A DNA stretch of 64,000 bases from Muribaculaceae bacterium (GCA_029062005.1 JAIDQZ010000026.1:1-64000); one strand, 5' to 3'; shown: positions 1-8,113, counted from the first letter of the stretch. Notes: generated by a model from the letters alone, not told the origin. Numbers and translations: made by a program.

Positions 1-494
1 GTCTGTTCGTTTTTGCCGACTAACGAAGCGAAATCTTCCATCGGCAGTTTTGAGCTGTCGGGCAGAATATCGAAACGACGTGTGATATATACCGGCTGCC
101 CTTTGGATGTGAAGCACAATCCATTAGCTGCGGTTTGTATGCCATAGACCTGTGAGGCTATCTGCATAGTCAGATGCTCATTGGCAGGGATCAGTTTACG
201 GTCACGAAGCGTTTTATCCCAAGGCGCAGGTTTCAGGATATGCGTTGAGCGTTCATTATCACCCGCAATTCTGATTTCTCCTGATTTAATAATCGCTGGA
301 AATTTTTCTTGTACGCCTGAAACGGATATTCGGTGCATTGCCTCGGCAATCTCACCGGCATTTCTAAATTCGTCAATATCAAAATTGAGAATAGGATTTA
401 CCTTTGCTCTGTTAAAGAGCATTTTCGTAGCTTTAGGACTATATGTATCAAATCCGTCAAGAAGGGTAGAGGGACAGTTTTTAATTTCAGTCAT
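1..494 (-). CDS. hipT: HipT-like serine/threonine kinase, 3' part outside window
   Basis: This is the N-terminal 164 codons of a HipA-family kinase whose N-terminal subdomain is encoded separately by the next gene, as in HipBST systems. HipT of E. coli O127 is a toxin kinase that phosphorylates tryptophanyl-tRNA synthetase (family knowledge). Translation gives an I-S-V-S-G motif with serines at residues 57 and 59, the same positions as the autophosphorylated SIS motif of HipT. The catalytic and metal-binding motifs lie beyond the window edge and cannot be judged. The ATG overlaps the end of the HipS-like gene by 8 bases, which implies translational coupling. A conventional HipA missing its first domain would look the same, but the presence of that domain as a separate gene favours HipT. 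Confidence 0.75.
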   Translation of the reverse strand, partial: MTEIKNCPSTLLDGFDTYSPKATKMLFNRAKVNPILNFDIDEFRNAGEIAEAMHRISVSGVQEKFPAIIKSGEIRIAGDNERSTHILKPAPWDKTLRDRKLIPANEHLTMQIASQVYGIQTAANGLCFTSKGQPVYITRRFDILPDSSKLPMEDFASLVGKNEQ

Positions 495-816
495 TAGTGA
501 TCCTCCTTACATTTACAGCTCCGATGAAGTCCTTGTCTGCCATTGCTTCAAGCAGTCCGAAAAAATCATTCTCATCAATCCTCAGAGTACGGCAGATAAC
601 CTTACGATTGGCACCTTCAGGAAGCATATTAGAGAAGAATGGGAAAAGATGCTCGGAATTATAAGCGTTGCTTTGCTTAGGCAAAGTCGCTGAAATCGGA
701 GGCGTCTTTGAATTAAGATATTCCTCAGTGTATTGGAATGTGTATCCTGCTCCAGGATGTTTTTCAGTAAGTATCCCTGCTTCTATATCATTGTAATATA
801 CTGCCAACTTTCTCAT
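487..816 (-). CDS. hipS: HipS-like small protein (HipA N-terminal subdomain)
   Basis: The 109-residue protein matches the N-terminal couple_hipA subdomain of HipA: an opening LAVYYND strand, then LNSKTPPISATLPKQ, LFPFFSNMLPEG and a DENDFFGLLEAM helix. In HipBST this domain is a stand-alone antitoxin, whereas in HipA it is fused to the kinase. The gene lies between an HTH gene and the kinase gene in the order hipB-hipS-hipT, with 13 bases before it and an 8-base overlap after it. The assignment as antitoxin rests on gene order and on the E. coli precedent; no activity can be read from sequence. Confidence 0.75.
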   Translation of the reverse strand: MRKLAVYYNDIEAGILTEKHPGAGYTFQYTEEYLNSKTPPISATLPKQSNAYNSEHLFPFFSNMLPEGANRKVICRTLRIDENDFFGLLEAMADKDFIGAVNVRRITND

Positions 817-829
817 CTGTCAATGTGAA

Positions 830-1030
830 TTATATAGTCTGTCGTACCTTGTAATCAATCTCAATGCCGAGAACCTCAAGAATCTTCTTTACGGTGTTTA
901 ACGCAGGATTCCCTTTACCACGCTCAATATCTTTGATTGTGGCAACTCCGACCTGCGCCATTTCAGCGAGATCCTGTTGTGTGAGGGATAGTATTTCCCG
1001 GCGTTGCTTCATTATATCTTTCAGCTCCAT
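830..1030 (-). CDS. hipB: HipB-like XRE-family repressor
   Basis: A 66-residue helix-turn-helix protein of the XRE/Cro type, with the core SLTQQDLAEMAQVGVATIKD and the following IERGKGNPALNTVKKIL. The start was set at the ATG before ELKDIMKQRR because the upstream codons fall in the promoter region and are not conserved in style. In HipBST and HipBA systems the HTH partner binds DNA and represses the operon. It heads a three-gene operon, and a 20-base-spaced Bacteroidetes promoter and a 10-bp palindrome lie immediately upstream. HipB of HipBST also augments antitoxin action, which sequence cannot show. Confidence 0.8.
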   Translation of the reverse strand: MELKDIMKQRREILSLTQQDLAEMAQVGVATIKDIERGKGNPALNTVKKILEVLGIEIDYKVRQTI

Positions 1031-1054
1031 AGTATGACATAATAAACTTTTGTG

Positions 1055-1113
1055 CAAAGATAATAAGAAAATACGACGAAACCAAATAAAAGTATAATAA
1101 AGCATACTTTTAT
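1055..1113 (-). promoter_or_regulatory. Promoter and palindromic operator of the hipBST-like operon
   Basis: On the minus strand a -7 box TATCTTTG lies at 1055-1062 and a -33 TTTG at 1083-1086, 20 bases apart, matching the Bacteroidetes sigma-ABfr consensus. Directly upstream are two 10-base arms, ATAAAAGTAT (1086-1095) and ATACTTTTAT (1104-1113). They are exact reverse complements separated by 8 bases and touch the -33 element. This geometry suits a HipB dimer site blocking polymerase entry (inference). Confidence 0.6.
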
Positions 1114-1301
1114 AGCAGAAATTGCTTGATATAGCCCGTTATAAAGACTAAGGTATGATATATTATATTTTGAATATAATAACTTGTCGGATAAGGAGTA
1201 TTATTATTTTTTACCTTCTCTCAATCAGTTTTGTATTGCAATAAGAAAATGCAAAGGCTTAAGAATTCATGCCCACTTTCCTAAATAAATAGTATATCGT
1301 T

Positions 1302-2141
1302 TTAAATGTTTTTTTCAACTGTCGCATCACGGTGATATCCATTTCTCACATATGACTCTACAAATATAAGTTCCTTATACCAAACACCTAACGAATTCTT
1401 TTTATTTTGGAATCTAAAGAATCCCCTAACAAATATTTCATTATTATTTATAATTTTGCGAAACCATTTGGAATCCAACACAAGTACTTTTTGACCTGTT
1501 TGGTTTATTACCTTTTTCTTTTCAACATATTCTAAAGGAGTTCCATAAACTGCTGTAAACTTACCCTGTGGTATTTCAACTATTTCTACTTTTACATATT
1601 TTTTAACTGCATTGTAAAGAACAATTTCAGTAGCAATATTCTGTAAAATGGAAAGTCGATCTTCTTTACAGTTAGCAAAAATATGGTCGTCATTAAGGAG
1701 ACATTCAGCAATAACAATTTCGCGACTGTTATCATCAAAAGCTTCGATCTCGAAATAGAAACAAAGCGTACTTACATTATTTTTTTCATTAAAATACCAA
1801 AACTTAATCTTATCATTCTTAAATGTGTATATAACAGTATCTGAATGGTCTAATATGAGAATCCCACATACCCCAGCTTCTCCAAATTCATGTATCAGTT
1901 GATAATCAATCGTGCTGAAAGATTTCAAGCTTTTATGCATCACTTCTCTAAAAGAGGGCATAATTAGTTCGGGTAATCCCCATTCAGGATTTCTCTCTCT
2001 TAAATTTTCTAAGTCATCAAGAGAATCCATAAGAGCTTCGGTACTTAAAGGATTATCACCCGTTAAATATTTTATTAGAGTATTTGTTGTGATTGAATGA
2101 TTTAACAATCTATTAATTATTGTTCTTTCCTTGATAATCAT
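1302..2141 (-). CDS. Hypothetical protein, island gene
   Basis: A 279-residue soluble protein with no domain I recognise. The N-terminal 90 residues are helical and acidic. The middle part (about 95-190) alternates beta-type segments such as CGILILDHSDTVIYTF. The C-terminal 70 residues form a basic/aromatic beta-rich stretch around VLDSKWFRK and GVWYKELIFVESYVRNGYHR. There is no signal peptide or membrane segment. It follows the VbhA-like gene by 18 bases and so probably belongs to the Fic-associated transcript. AT content is high, as in its neighbours. It could be an effector or a partner of the preceding gene, but nothing in the sequence decides this. Confidence 0.6.
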   Translation of the reverse strand: MIIKERTIINRLLNHSITTNTLIKYLTGDNPLSTEALMDSLDDLENLRERNPEWGLPELIMPSFREVMHKSLKSFSTIDYQLIHEFGEAGVCGILILDHSDTVIYTFKNDKIKFWYFNEKNNVSTLCFYFEIEAFDDNSREIVIAECLLNDDHIFANCKEDRLSILQNIATEIVLYNAVKKYVKVEIVEIPQGKFTAVYGTPLEYVEKKKVINQTGQKVLVLDSKWFRKIINNNEIFVRGFFRFQNKKNSLGVWYKELIFVESYVRNGYHRDATVEKNI

Positions 2142-2159
2142 TATAAATCCTCTATTAAT

Positions 2160-2903
2160 TTATTTTCTTATATTCCAATACTTTACGCGGAAATTAGCTA
2201 AAGTGTCAAATATCTCATGTAAATCCATTCCCATATATGGTGACTCAGGTTGTTCAACTCCTTCAAATACTTTTCTTCCGGCATACACTCCAGAGGGCTC
2301 AATATAGCGATTCTTGATGACTATTACCTCAATGACTTTACCCTTATAGCAACCAAGTATATGCGTAGCGACATCAAAATTTTCCTCCTTGATTGGCCAA
2401 TACTTTCTTGTGCAATCATAAAGACTACTGCGGTATAACAGATGCTTTCTATCATTTCGTTGCATAGCCTCGTATGAGTTCTTTATGTTGACAAAAATCA
2501 GTTTGTCAGAGGATTTTCCCGAAAAAAGTTCCTCTCTTTTTCTCTTCTTATCAAGTTCTGCGTATAGAGCAGGGCGCAGTTCTCGGTTGTATTCTTCGAT
2601 TTCCTTTATTCTTGGAGAATCGGAAGGTATGACTTCATAATCTCCATCCATTCCGTGACTGCGCTTTGTCTCAGTCTTAGGAATATTGGCGTAATTGGTG
2701 TCTAACAACTGGCTAACTTCGTCAAGTGTTATTTCGCCCTTTACATTTCTGATTGCTAAATCAAGCAGAAAGGCTGAAACCTTCAGTTCCGCTGCTCCCT
2801 GAAGCCCAATGCCGATAAGCCACGCATCAGCCTTCTCTTTTATTTCAGAGTTTTCGCTATGCGACAACTCCACAAGCTCGTTATATTTTTCTTCGTATGT
2901 CAT
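2160..2903 (-). CDS. VbhA-like Fic antitoxin domain fused to a C-terminal domain
   Basis: Residues about 20-70 resemble the antitoxin-VbhA family that pairs with Fic toxins, with the run KEKADAWLIGIGLQ, then SAFLLDLAIRNVKGEITLDE. The acidic/basic linker (80-125) leads to a second domain (about 130-200). There, the pattern LYDCTRKYW, then ILGCYKGKVIEVIVI, recalls a small PUA/EVE-like domain common in nuclease and defence proteins; this is recognition by pattern only. VbhA proteins are usually 60-70 residues, so 247 is long. The gene lies downstream of the Fic gene and a 61-residue membrane protein. A role as antitoxin, or as a fusion with a nucleic-acid-sensing module, is inference. Confidence 0.55.
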   Translation of the reverse strand: MTYEEKYNELVELSHSENSEIKEKADAWLIGIGLQGAAELKVSAFLLDLAIRNVKGEITLDEVSQLLDTNYANIPKTETKRSHGMDGDYEVIPSDSPRIKEIEEYNRELRPALYAELDKKRKREELFSGKSSDKLIFVNIKNSYEAMQRNDRKHLLYRSSLYDCTRKYWPIKEENFDVATHILGCYKGKVIEVIVIKNRYIEPSGVYAGRKVFEGVEQPESPYMGMDLHEIFDTLANFRVKYWNIRK

Positions 2904-3129
2904 GGTAATTGATTAGTTACTTATCCAAATTTCGTTTGTTCTTACATATTGAATTGCCATCCCATAGCGCAGGCACTGTGCTTGTTCTCTGTGAAGCCCT
3001 GGCGATGCGAAGCAGCCCGTTGTCTTAGCATACTCGCCACAACCGAGTAATACTGCTAATTGATCATTGTAAAAATCTCTGCTCCTTTGCGCTCTCTGCG
3101 TGAGTTTTTTAGAACTTGCGAAAGTCAAG

Positions 3130-3315
3130 TTACTTAGTATTTGCTCCGTTCTTCAATGCCTCGCCAAAAAAGGCGAACAGCCCCGGAATGATGAATATTG
3201 CCGCAAAAATATATTCAATGTAGAAATATATCAACATACCTCCGATAAGCGGTAGCACAACGAGTATTAGCACATTAAGCAATATGTTAAGCCATTTGAT
3301 TCTTGAAAGATTCAT
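3130..3315 (-). CDS. Small two-span membrane protein
   Basis: A 61-residue peptide with two hydrophobic segments, about 11-33 (LLNVLILVVLPLIGGMLIYF) and 35-52, and a basic N-terminus (NLSRIKW) that predicts an inward-facing start. It sits between the truncated antitoxin ORF (18 bases upstream) and the VbhA-like gene. No family is recognised. Small hydrophobic proteins are common both in toxin loci and as accessory genes in Bacteroidales elements, so its role is open. Confidence 0.5.
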   Translation of the reverse strand: MNLSRIKWLNILLNVLILVVLPLIGGMLIYFYIEYIFAAIFIIPGLFAFFGEALKNGANTK

Positions 3316-3333
3316 ATCGTTTGGGTCTTATGG

Positions 3334-3387
3334 TTAATCCTTCTGTCCCGGTTCACCGTGAACTATATACTCGTCAAATTCGCTCAT
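3334..3387 (-). pseudogene. Truncated VbhA-type antitoxin start, copy 1
   Basis: A 17-codon ORF, MSEFDEYIVHGEPGQKD, starts 5 bases after the Fic stop codon. Its sequence matches the usual opening of Bacteroidales VbhA-type Fic antitoxins, which continue with a KADAW...GLQ helix. Here it stops after QKD. The same opening appears upstream of the Fic gene. It is either a translated leader peptide or the stump of an antitoxin gene. The clean start and conserved N-terminal codons favour a real former gene. Confidence 0.5.
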
Positions 3388-3392
3388 AACGT

Positions 3393-4436
3393 TTATTTAA
3401 GAATAACCCATCGACCGGTTTTGTCTGAACCTTTTCTTTCGATATAGCCGAGTTTTTTTAGATCTCTGGTCGCTCGCTTGGCAGTTGATTCGGAGATATT
3501 GAAGATCTCCATAAGTTGTGAATGGGTAATTCCCGGATTGTTTTGAATGGTTAAATAGATCTTTTTCAGCCCTTCCTTCAATTCATTTACAGTGTCACTC
3601 TTCAAATTTACAGTGTTATTTACAGTGTCAGATTGCAGATTTACAGTGTCATTTTCTTGATACTGTAAAGATCGACGATTGAGGTTGGCGATATGATGAC
3701 GAAGCATCATATCTTGGACTATGGTGGAATCTTCATTCTCTCGGCTGTCAACCAATGACTGGATATATTCTCCTTTATCTTCTCTTCTTACGATAGATGG
3801 AACCAATCCCAACTGCCGTTGAATCATATTCATCACTAATCGGGTAGTGCGTCCATTACCGTCGACCCAAGGGTGAATAGTTACGAGTTGGAAGTGAGCC
3901 TCAAAACTCAGACGGTAACAAGCTGCTATATCGGTCTTGTCTATATTGGCAATTTCCTCGTTTAGCCATTTGCAGAAGTCCTCCACGGCAGATGGAACCT
4001 TGTTATAGGCAAGATAGCTTCTACCTCCGATACCTGCGCTGACGTTGCACAAACGGAACTCGCCCTTGGATGAATCAAATTGTCCGGCAATGGTGGAATA
4101 TTCGCTACCAGTCCTACGCATTACGAGTGCCGATAACTGTTGCAATAGATGGGGAGTATATGTTGGATTCTCGGAGGCTATTTTGAAAGCATAAAGATAA
4201 GCGTCTTTTAGATCGACATTCATCATCTGCTCTGTCAGTGAACGCCCTTTTGCGGCAATACCCTCATCGAAAAGAAGTTGGTTCTCAATCTCAGTAACAG
4301 TAGAACCCTCAATAGCCGTAGAATGAGTAACGATAAAGTAGAGGTAGAACTTCTGATAGTCCACCTGATCCTCCACTCCCGAAGTCAAATAAGCCTTCAG
4401 AGCCTCCGCAATCTGTATGTCAAGATCCTTATCCAT
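3393..4436 (-). CDS. Fic-family AMPylase with C-terminal winged helix
   Basis: Fic proteins transfer AMP from ATP to target hydroxyls. The active-site motif HPWVDGNGRTTR occupies residues 188-199, matching HPFx(D/E)GNGRxxR with the catalytic histidine present. An N-terminal STAIEG (39-44) fits the (S/T)xxxE(G/N) inhibitory motif of self-inhibited class II Fic proteins. A linker at 263-284 carries four copies of D/N-T-V-N, followed by a winged-helix domain (about 285-347, core ITHSQLMEIFNISESTAKRA). The total length of 347 is normal for Fic-wHTH proteins. Antitoxin-like fragments flank the gene on both sides. Targets cannot be inferred. Confidence 0.9.
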   Translation of the reverse strand: MDKDLDIQIAEALKAYLTSGVEDQVDYQKFYLYFIVTHSTAIEGSTVTEIENQLLFDEGIAAKGRSLTEQMMNVDLKDAYLYAFKIASENPTYTPHLLQQLSALVMRRTGSEYSTIAGQFDSSKGEFRLCNVSAGIGGRSYLAYNKVPSAVEDFCKWLNEEIANIDKTDIAACYRLSFEAHFQLVTIHPWVDGNGRTTRLVMNMIQRQLGLVPSIVRREDKGEYIQSLVDSRENEDSTIVQDMMLRHHIANLNRRSLQYQENDTVNLQSDTVNNTVNLKSDTVNELKEGLKKIYLTIQNNPGITHSQLMEIFNISESTAKRATRDLKKLGYIERKGSDKTGRWVILK

Positions 4437-4560
4437 TACTTTATCAAAATTCTATCATTTATCAGAAGTGCCATATATTCCTATAACTTAAATACAGTTA
4501 TTGCTTATATTCCAACGGGACACCAATTAGAAAGAGCAGATTACAAGCTATCACCGCTTG

Positions 4561-4626
4561 CTAAGCATCAGCCTTCTCCTTCTGTCTCTGTTCACCGTGA
4601 ACTATATACTCGTCAAATTCGCTCAT
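4561..4626 (-). pseudogene. Truncated VbhA-type antitoxin start, copy 2
   Basis: A 21-codon ORF upstream of the Fic gene shares its first 12 residues, MSEFDEYIVHGE, with copy 1. It then runs QRQKEKADA to a TAG stop, exactly where related antitoxins, and the gene at 2160-2903, continue with Trp (ADAW). At the DNA level the two copies share about 36 identical bases from the ATG. After the stop no antitoxin homology continues in this frame. It is read here as a decayed antitoxin in the normal position ahead of its toxin. Confidence 0.5.
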
Positions 4627-4652
4627 GATTTATATCGTTTCAGTGTGTAGTC

Positions 4653-5660
4653 TTAATCTACACAAATGTCAAATACTGTGGGACGATTGACGACAAAGAT
4701 CTTATTTGTTATTCTCTTTTTCTCCTCTTCAGTAAGTTGGGTTGAATTTAAGAATGTTTCTTTCCAACGGCGTTTCATTCGGTTAATCCATTGTACTCTA
4801 TACGGAGGAATTTCATCATCATACGCATAGTATAGCAATTTAGCTTCTTTAGAAAGAAGAGTCTGTGCTATTGCATCCCACCACATGCCATCAGTCCTAC
4901 CTAGCGAAAGTCCATATACACATATAACATCGGCATTCTTTATGTACTGTAATGTATCAGAGTCAATGCGATGTCCTTGCATTTTATTAAGTAGAGGTTT
5001 TAAGAGATACTCTTGAACTTCGATCACTTCCCTTAAATCAGCATTAGCTATCTGGGACTTATCATTTAAACCAATTAGTGGGATGTCACTTTTTCCGTGA
5101 ATATGAATAATTTTAGACAAGTTTATTGCACAACTTGAATGGTGAGCCCCTATGCCAAGTCTGATTGAGGAATTCTGATAATTTAATAATTGCTCAAAGG
5201 TACTTGTATAGTTAAAGGATATAACTTTAACATCACAATCGGAACTACCCCAATTCCCATAGAATTTTAGAAGTCTGTCTCTTTCATCTCGGCAAAAACA
5301 ATTCTCGGGATGAGCAAGACTGTTTCTTAGCTTTTCAATATTAAAGTTTGACAAATCCAACTTGTTATTATCGACAGCTAAGATAAAATCTCTAAACTTA
5401 TCATTTAGATCGTTATATGCCAATTCCAACTCTTCGAGAGAGGAAAAATTAGTAGTATAGTTTCCTAATGCGACCTCCAAGTCTGACCAATATTTATCCT
5501 CGGAACTAAGTTTTGCCTTTAAATGGCTTTTCAACTTTTTAACTTGATCATTATCTGCGGTGGGATCAAGACTTAGATAATAGTCATAGAAGTCCTTATA
5601 TCGAGTCTTTAGCCCAATATTAATATCAAATCCGTTTCCAATTAAATATAATATATTCAT
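4653..5660 (-). CDS. AbiH-family abortive infection protein
   Basis: The 335-residue protein begins MNILYLIGNGFDINIGLKTR, the diagnostic N-terminus of AbiH proteins, with GNGFD at residues 8-12 in a Rossmann-like first strand and loop. It retains the C-terminal half motif CVYGLSLGRTDGMWW (about 255-269). AbiH was described as a phage abortive-infection protein of lactococci and is now seen widely in defence islands. No partner gene is needed in known examples. The gene stands alone between a small ORF remnant and the Fic module. The mechanism is not established. Confidence 0.85.
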   Translation of the reverse strand: MNILYLIGNGFDINIGLKTRYKDFYDYYLSLDPTADNDQVKKLKSHLKAKLSSEDKYWSDLEVALGNYTTNFSSLEELELAYNDLNDKFRDFILAVDNNKLDLSNFNIEKLRNSLAHPENCFCRDERDRLLKFYGNWGSSDCDVKVISFNYTSTFEQLLNYQNSSIRLGIGAHHSSCAINLSKIIHIHGKSDIPLIGLNDKSQIANADLREVIEVQEYLLKPLLNKMQGHRIDSDTLQYIKNADVICVYGLSLGRTDGMWWDAIAQTLLSKEAKLLYYAYDDEIPPYRVQWINRMKRRWKETFLNSTQLTEEEKKRITNKIFVVNRPTVFDICVD

Positions 5661-5666
5661 AATAGT

Positions 5667-5789
5667 TTAGAGTTCTGCAGCTTTTTTATATTCAGTACTA
5701 TTTATCTCATAATGTTCGGACTCACGAAAATATGTGTCATTTATATCGCTATCTGCATACAACTCGCTGTACCTAATGACGATATCTAA
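5667..5789 (-). pseudogene. Coding-like remnant upstream of abiH
   Basis: Forty codons are open in one frame between two stops and end 7 bases before the AbiH start, with coding-like composition (SELYADSDIND, then HYEINSTEYKKAAEL). There is no ATG, GTG or TTG at a plausible position upstream. It may be the 3' stump of a deleted gene. The assignment rests only on composition. Confidence 0.25.
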
Positions 5790-5860
5790 TCAGATTTCTT
5801 TTCCCTCTTTTTAATGTAATAACCGGTATGTAGAAATTACTTTAGTAATTGTATAAATAT

Positions 5861-6319
5861 TCATTCAAAATAATGAGTTAAAAATTGTTTTATAGGGTTC
5901 TCAAAATCAGATGTTAATGCCCGATTTATATTGTATTGAGACAAATTAAGTAGATAAAGCTTATTATTTATAGCGAAGATAGCAAGTTTATCATCCGGAG
6001 AAACATATTTTCGAGTAAATGGCCCAAACCAAATACGACAATCTCCTCTCGAAGAGGCTCTATAAAGAGTTGATAGTCCCTTTTCAAATGGTTTGTAAGC
6101 AAGATATTCAGTAGAAATTTCGATTTTATAATCAGGACCAAATTTCTGTTTGGAATAATCGTGAATATTAGCCTCAGATAGTATCTGCCTAAGTAAACTA
6201 TTAGCATCAGCAATACTATGAGATAGCATGTTCTCGCTCATCAGTATAATAGAGAACATACACCCCATATTGTTTAATATGGTAAGATTTTTACTTACCC
6301 TGTCTTCCTTTTCATCCAT
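5861..6319 (-). CDS. Small protein ending the methyltransferase operon
   Basis: A 152-residue protein that starts 2 bases after the methyltransferase stop, so it belongs to that operon. The N-terminal 45 residues are helical. The C-terminal half is beta-rich with the signature LYRASSRGDCRIWFG, then DDKLAIFAINNKLYLLNL. G-D-x-R-I-W patterns occur in DNA-binding or nuclease domains of some restriction enzymes (EcoRII/MvaI-like groups), which suggests a DNA reader or nuclease of the system. This is a weak pattern match; no catalytic triad can be assigned with confidence. Position next to a modification enzyme is the main argument. Confidence 0.5.
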   Translation of the reverse strand: MDEKEDRVSKNLTILNNMGCMFSIILMSENMLSHSIADANSLLRQILSEANIHDYSKQKFGPDYKIEISTEYLAYKPFEKGLSTLYRASSRGDCRIWFGPFTRKYVSPDDKLAIFAINNKLYLLNLSQYNINRALTSDFENPIKQFLTHYFE

Positions 6320-6321
6320 AT

Positions 6322-8112
6322 TTATCGAATATGATTAAGTATTTCATTTGCAATTGCCTTTGCCATTAATGGAGGCACCGCATTACCTACAAGAGAATAC
6401 TGGGGTATATCATTTTTTCGACAATCACCTCCAGTGGTACGTTTTCCCTGAAAGACGAAAGAATCATCAAAAGACTGTAAACGAGCCATCTCTCGTACCG
6501 TCATGCATCTGAAAGAAGAATAATGTATAAAGTCATCAGGCATGGTTACGACTGTTGGCGATTGTCCGTCAGGGTCCAGAACGGTGTAATTTCGCTTGGC
6601 AGATGCAAGGCCTTCTTCTTTCAATCGTTTTTTGCATTCTGCAGTATATCCTCCTTCTTCCCCAATAATTTGTAATCGACGTCTCACTGTATCCGTTTGA
6701 TAACTCGTTTGATGATTAAATAATTCTTGTTTTAACAAATTTCCTTCACTATACGCCTTATCTGATTTAGCATAAGCAGTGGGAGTTGTAATCTCAAAAC
6801 GATGATTCAATCGTCCGATTCTTGATTCAATTGCATATTTTGATAAGGGTGGTAGCTCATAGTAGGCTTTAGACTCACCATTACCTATGAAATCTAAATC
6901 TCCAATTGCATCTTTCACGCTTGGAGATGAAGCATGAGTTGCTGGAATTTCTGAAATCAAAGGCTGATCCTTTCTACATCCTATGAAAAGAACTCGCTCT
7001 CTTTTTTGAGGAACTCCATAATCCACACTATTAACAACGATAGGCTCTTGAATATTATATAAATGGATTGATTCAAATTTATCTCTGAGTGAATCTATTA
7101 ATCCGTCCTGAATAACTTCTTGTATTTCTCCAATTGTTTCCTCAATGGTCTTTGCATATAATTCCAATGCAGATGATATTTCATTATAACCCTCATAGTC
7201 ATTATCATCAATGCTAATGTTTAATGAGTTTAGCATTTCCGATAAAACAGACTCATCGCTATAAGATTCAATAAACGCATCAATTTTATCTGCAAAGTTA
7301 TCGTTATCAATATAAAACTCAGCCTTGTGATGCATCAATTCATCAATTATTTGTTGTCGAGCTTCAGAATTTTTAAGTAGAATAATTCCATGTCTTATAG
7401 TATTGATATAAGGATCACTTTTACTAATTTGATATGGCAACTCTTTAGTATATTCCTTAAATTTTGATTCTATCGCCTTTAGATATTCCTCTTTTGCTTC
7501 TGTATCATCTATAAGTTCCCATTTTAGTTTATTAATAAGGATCGAATGCATAAAGTCAGAAACTTCAGAATCGAGTGACTCTTCAACAAAAGTGATAAAT
7601 TCTTTTGCTTGATTTTTATCTATTATAGAACGAATCTCGTTTAAGATGGCAGTTTTGAATGCACCATGTTCTTTAGTAAGAATACCTCTTACATTCTCCA
7701 TTACGAAATACTTAGGTTTTAGCTCACTAATTACTTTCAGATAATGAATAAATAGATTATCTCTTCTGTCATATTTACGGCGTCGTCCCGAAAGGCTAAA
7801 AGACTGACAACTCGGTCCACCTGTGACCACATCAACATCACGACCATTAAGCTGAGCTTTTAGCTGTTCAATGAAATCCGGAGACATGATGTCTTTAGTT
7901 ATGAACTTTGTATTCATACCAAGCTGGTAGTTATAGCGAAGTTCATGTGTCAACGCACAATTCTTGTTAATATCACTAGCCAAAAGGAATTCAAAATATT
8001 TATTAGGAGTCGAAGCTTGTAAAAAACCCTCACTGAATCCTCCGGCACCGGCGAACAAGTCTATAAATGTGAATGCGTGTTTGTCTTTTATAAATTCTTC
8101 TTTCTCTGCCAT
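6322..8112 (-). CDS. DNA C5-cytosine methyltransferase with a large insertion
   Basis: The protein transfers methyl from S-adenosylmethionine to C5 of cytosine in DNA. Motif I DLFAGAGGFSEG is at 18-29, motif IV GGPSCQSFS has the catalytic Cys at 102, motif VI has ENV at 139-141, motif VIII QKRERVLFIG begins at 369, and motif X YSLVGNAVPP lies near the C-terminus. The usual P-P-C-Q is P-S-C-Q here. About 200 residues rich in acidic helices (roughly 150-350) separate motifs VI and VIII, so the 596-residue protein is longer than a typical 350-450-residue enzyme. It is the fifth gene of the GHKL operon and starts 1 base after the DUF6339 stop. Confidence 0.93.
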   Translation of the reverse strand: MAEKEEFIKDKHAFTFIDLFAGAGGFSEGFLQASTPNKYFEFLLASDINKNCALTHELRYNYQLGMNTKFITKDIMSPDFIEQLKAQLNGRDVDVVTGGPSCQSFSLSGRRRKYDRRDNLFIHYLKVISELKPKYFVMENVRGILTKEHGAFKTAILNEIRSIIDKNQAKEFITFVEESLDSEVSDFMHSILINKLKWELIDDTEAKEEYLKAIESKFKEYTKELPYQISKSDPYINTIRHGIILLKNSEARQQIIDELMHHKAEFYIDNDNFADKIDAFIESYSDESVLSEMLNSLNISIDDNDYEGYNEISSALELYAKTIEETIGEIQEVIQDGLIDSLRDKFESIHLYNIQEPIVVNSVDYGVPQKRERVLFIGCRKDQPLISEIPATHASSPSVKDAIGDLDFIGNGESKAYYELPPLSKYAIESRIGRLNHRFEITTPTAYAKSDKAYSEGNLLKQELFNHQTSYQTDTVRRRLQIIGEEGGYTAECKKRLKEEGLASAKRNYTVLDPDGQSPTVVTMPDDFIHYSSFRCMTVREMARLQSFDDSFVFQGKRTTGGDCRKNDIPQYSLVGNAVPPLMAKAIANEILNHIR

Positions 8113-8113
8113 A

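Noticed and set aside
2913-3128. A 71-residue minus-strand ORF between the small membrane protein and the VbhA-like gene
   Set aside because: It begins only at a TTG, has odd composition rich in Arg, Gln and Cys, and shows no domain; probably chance.
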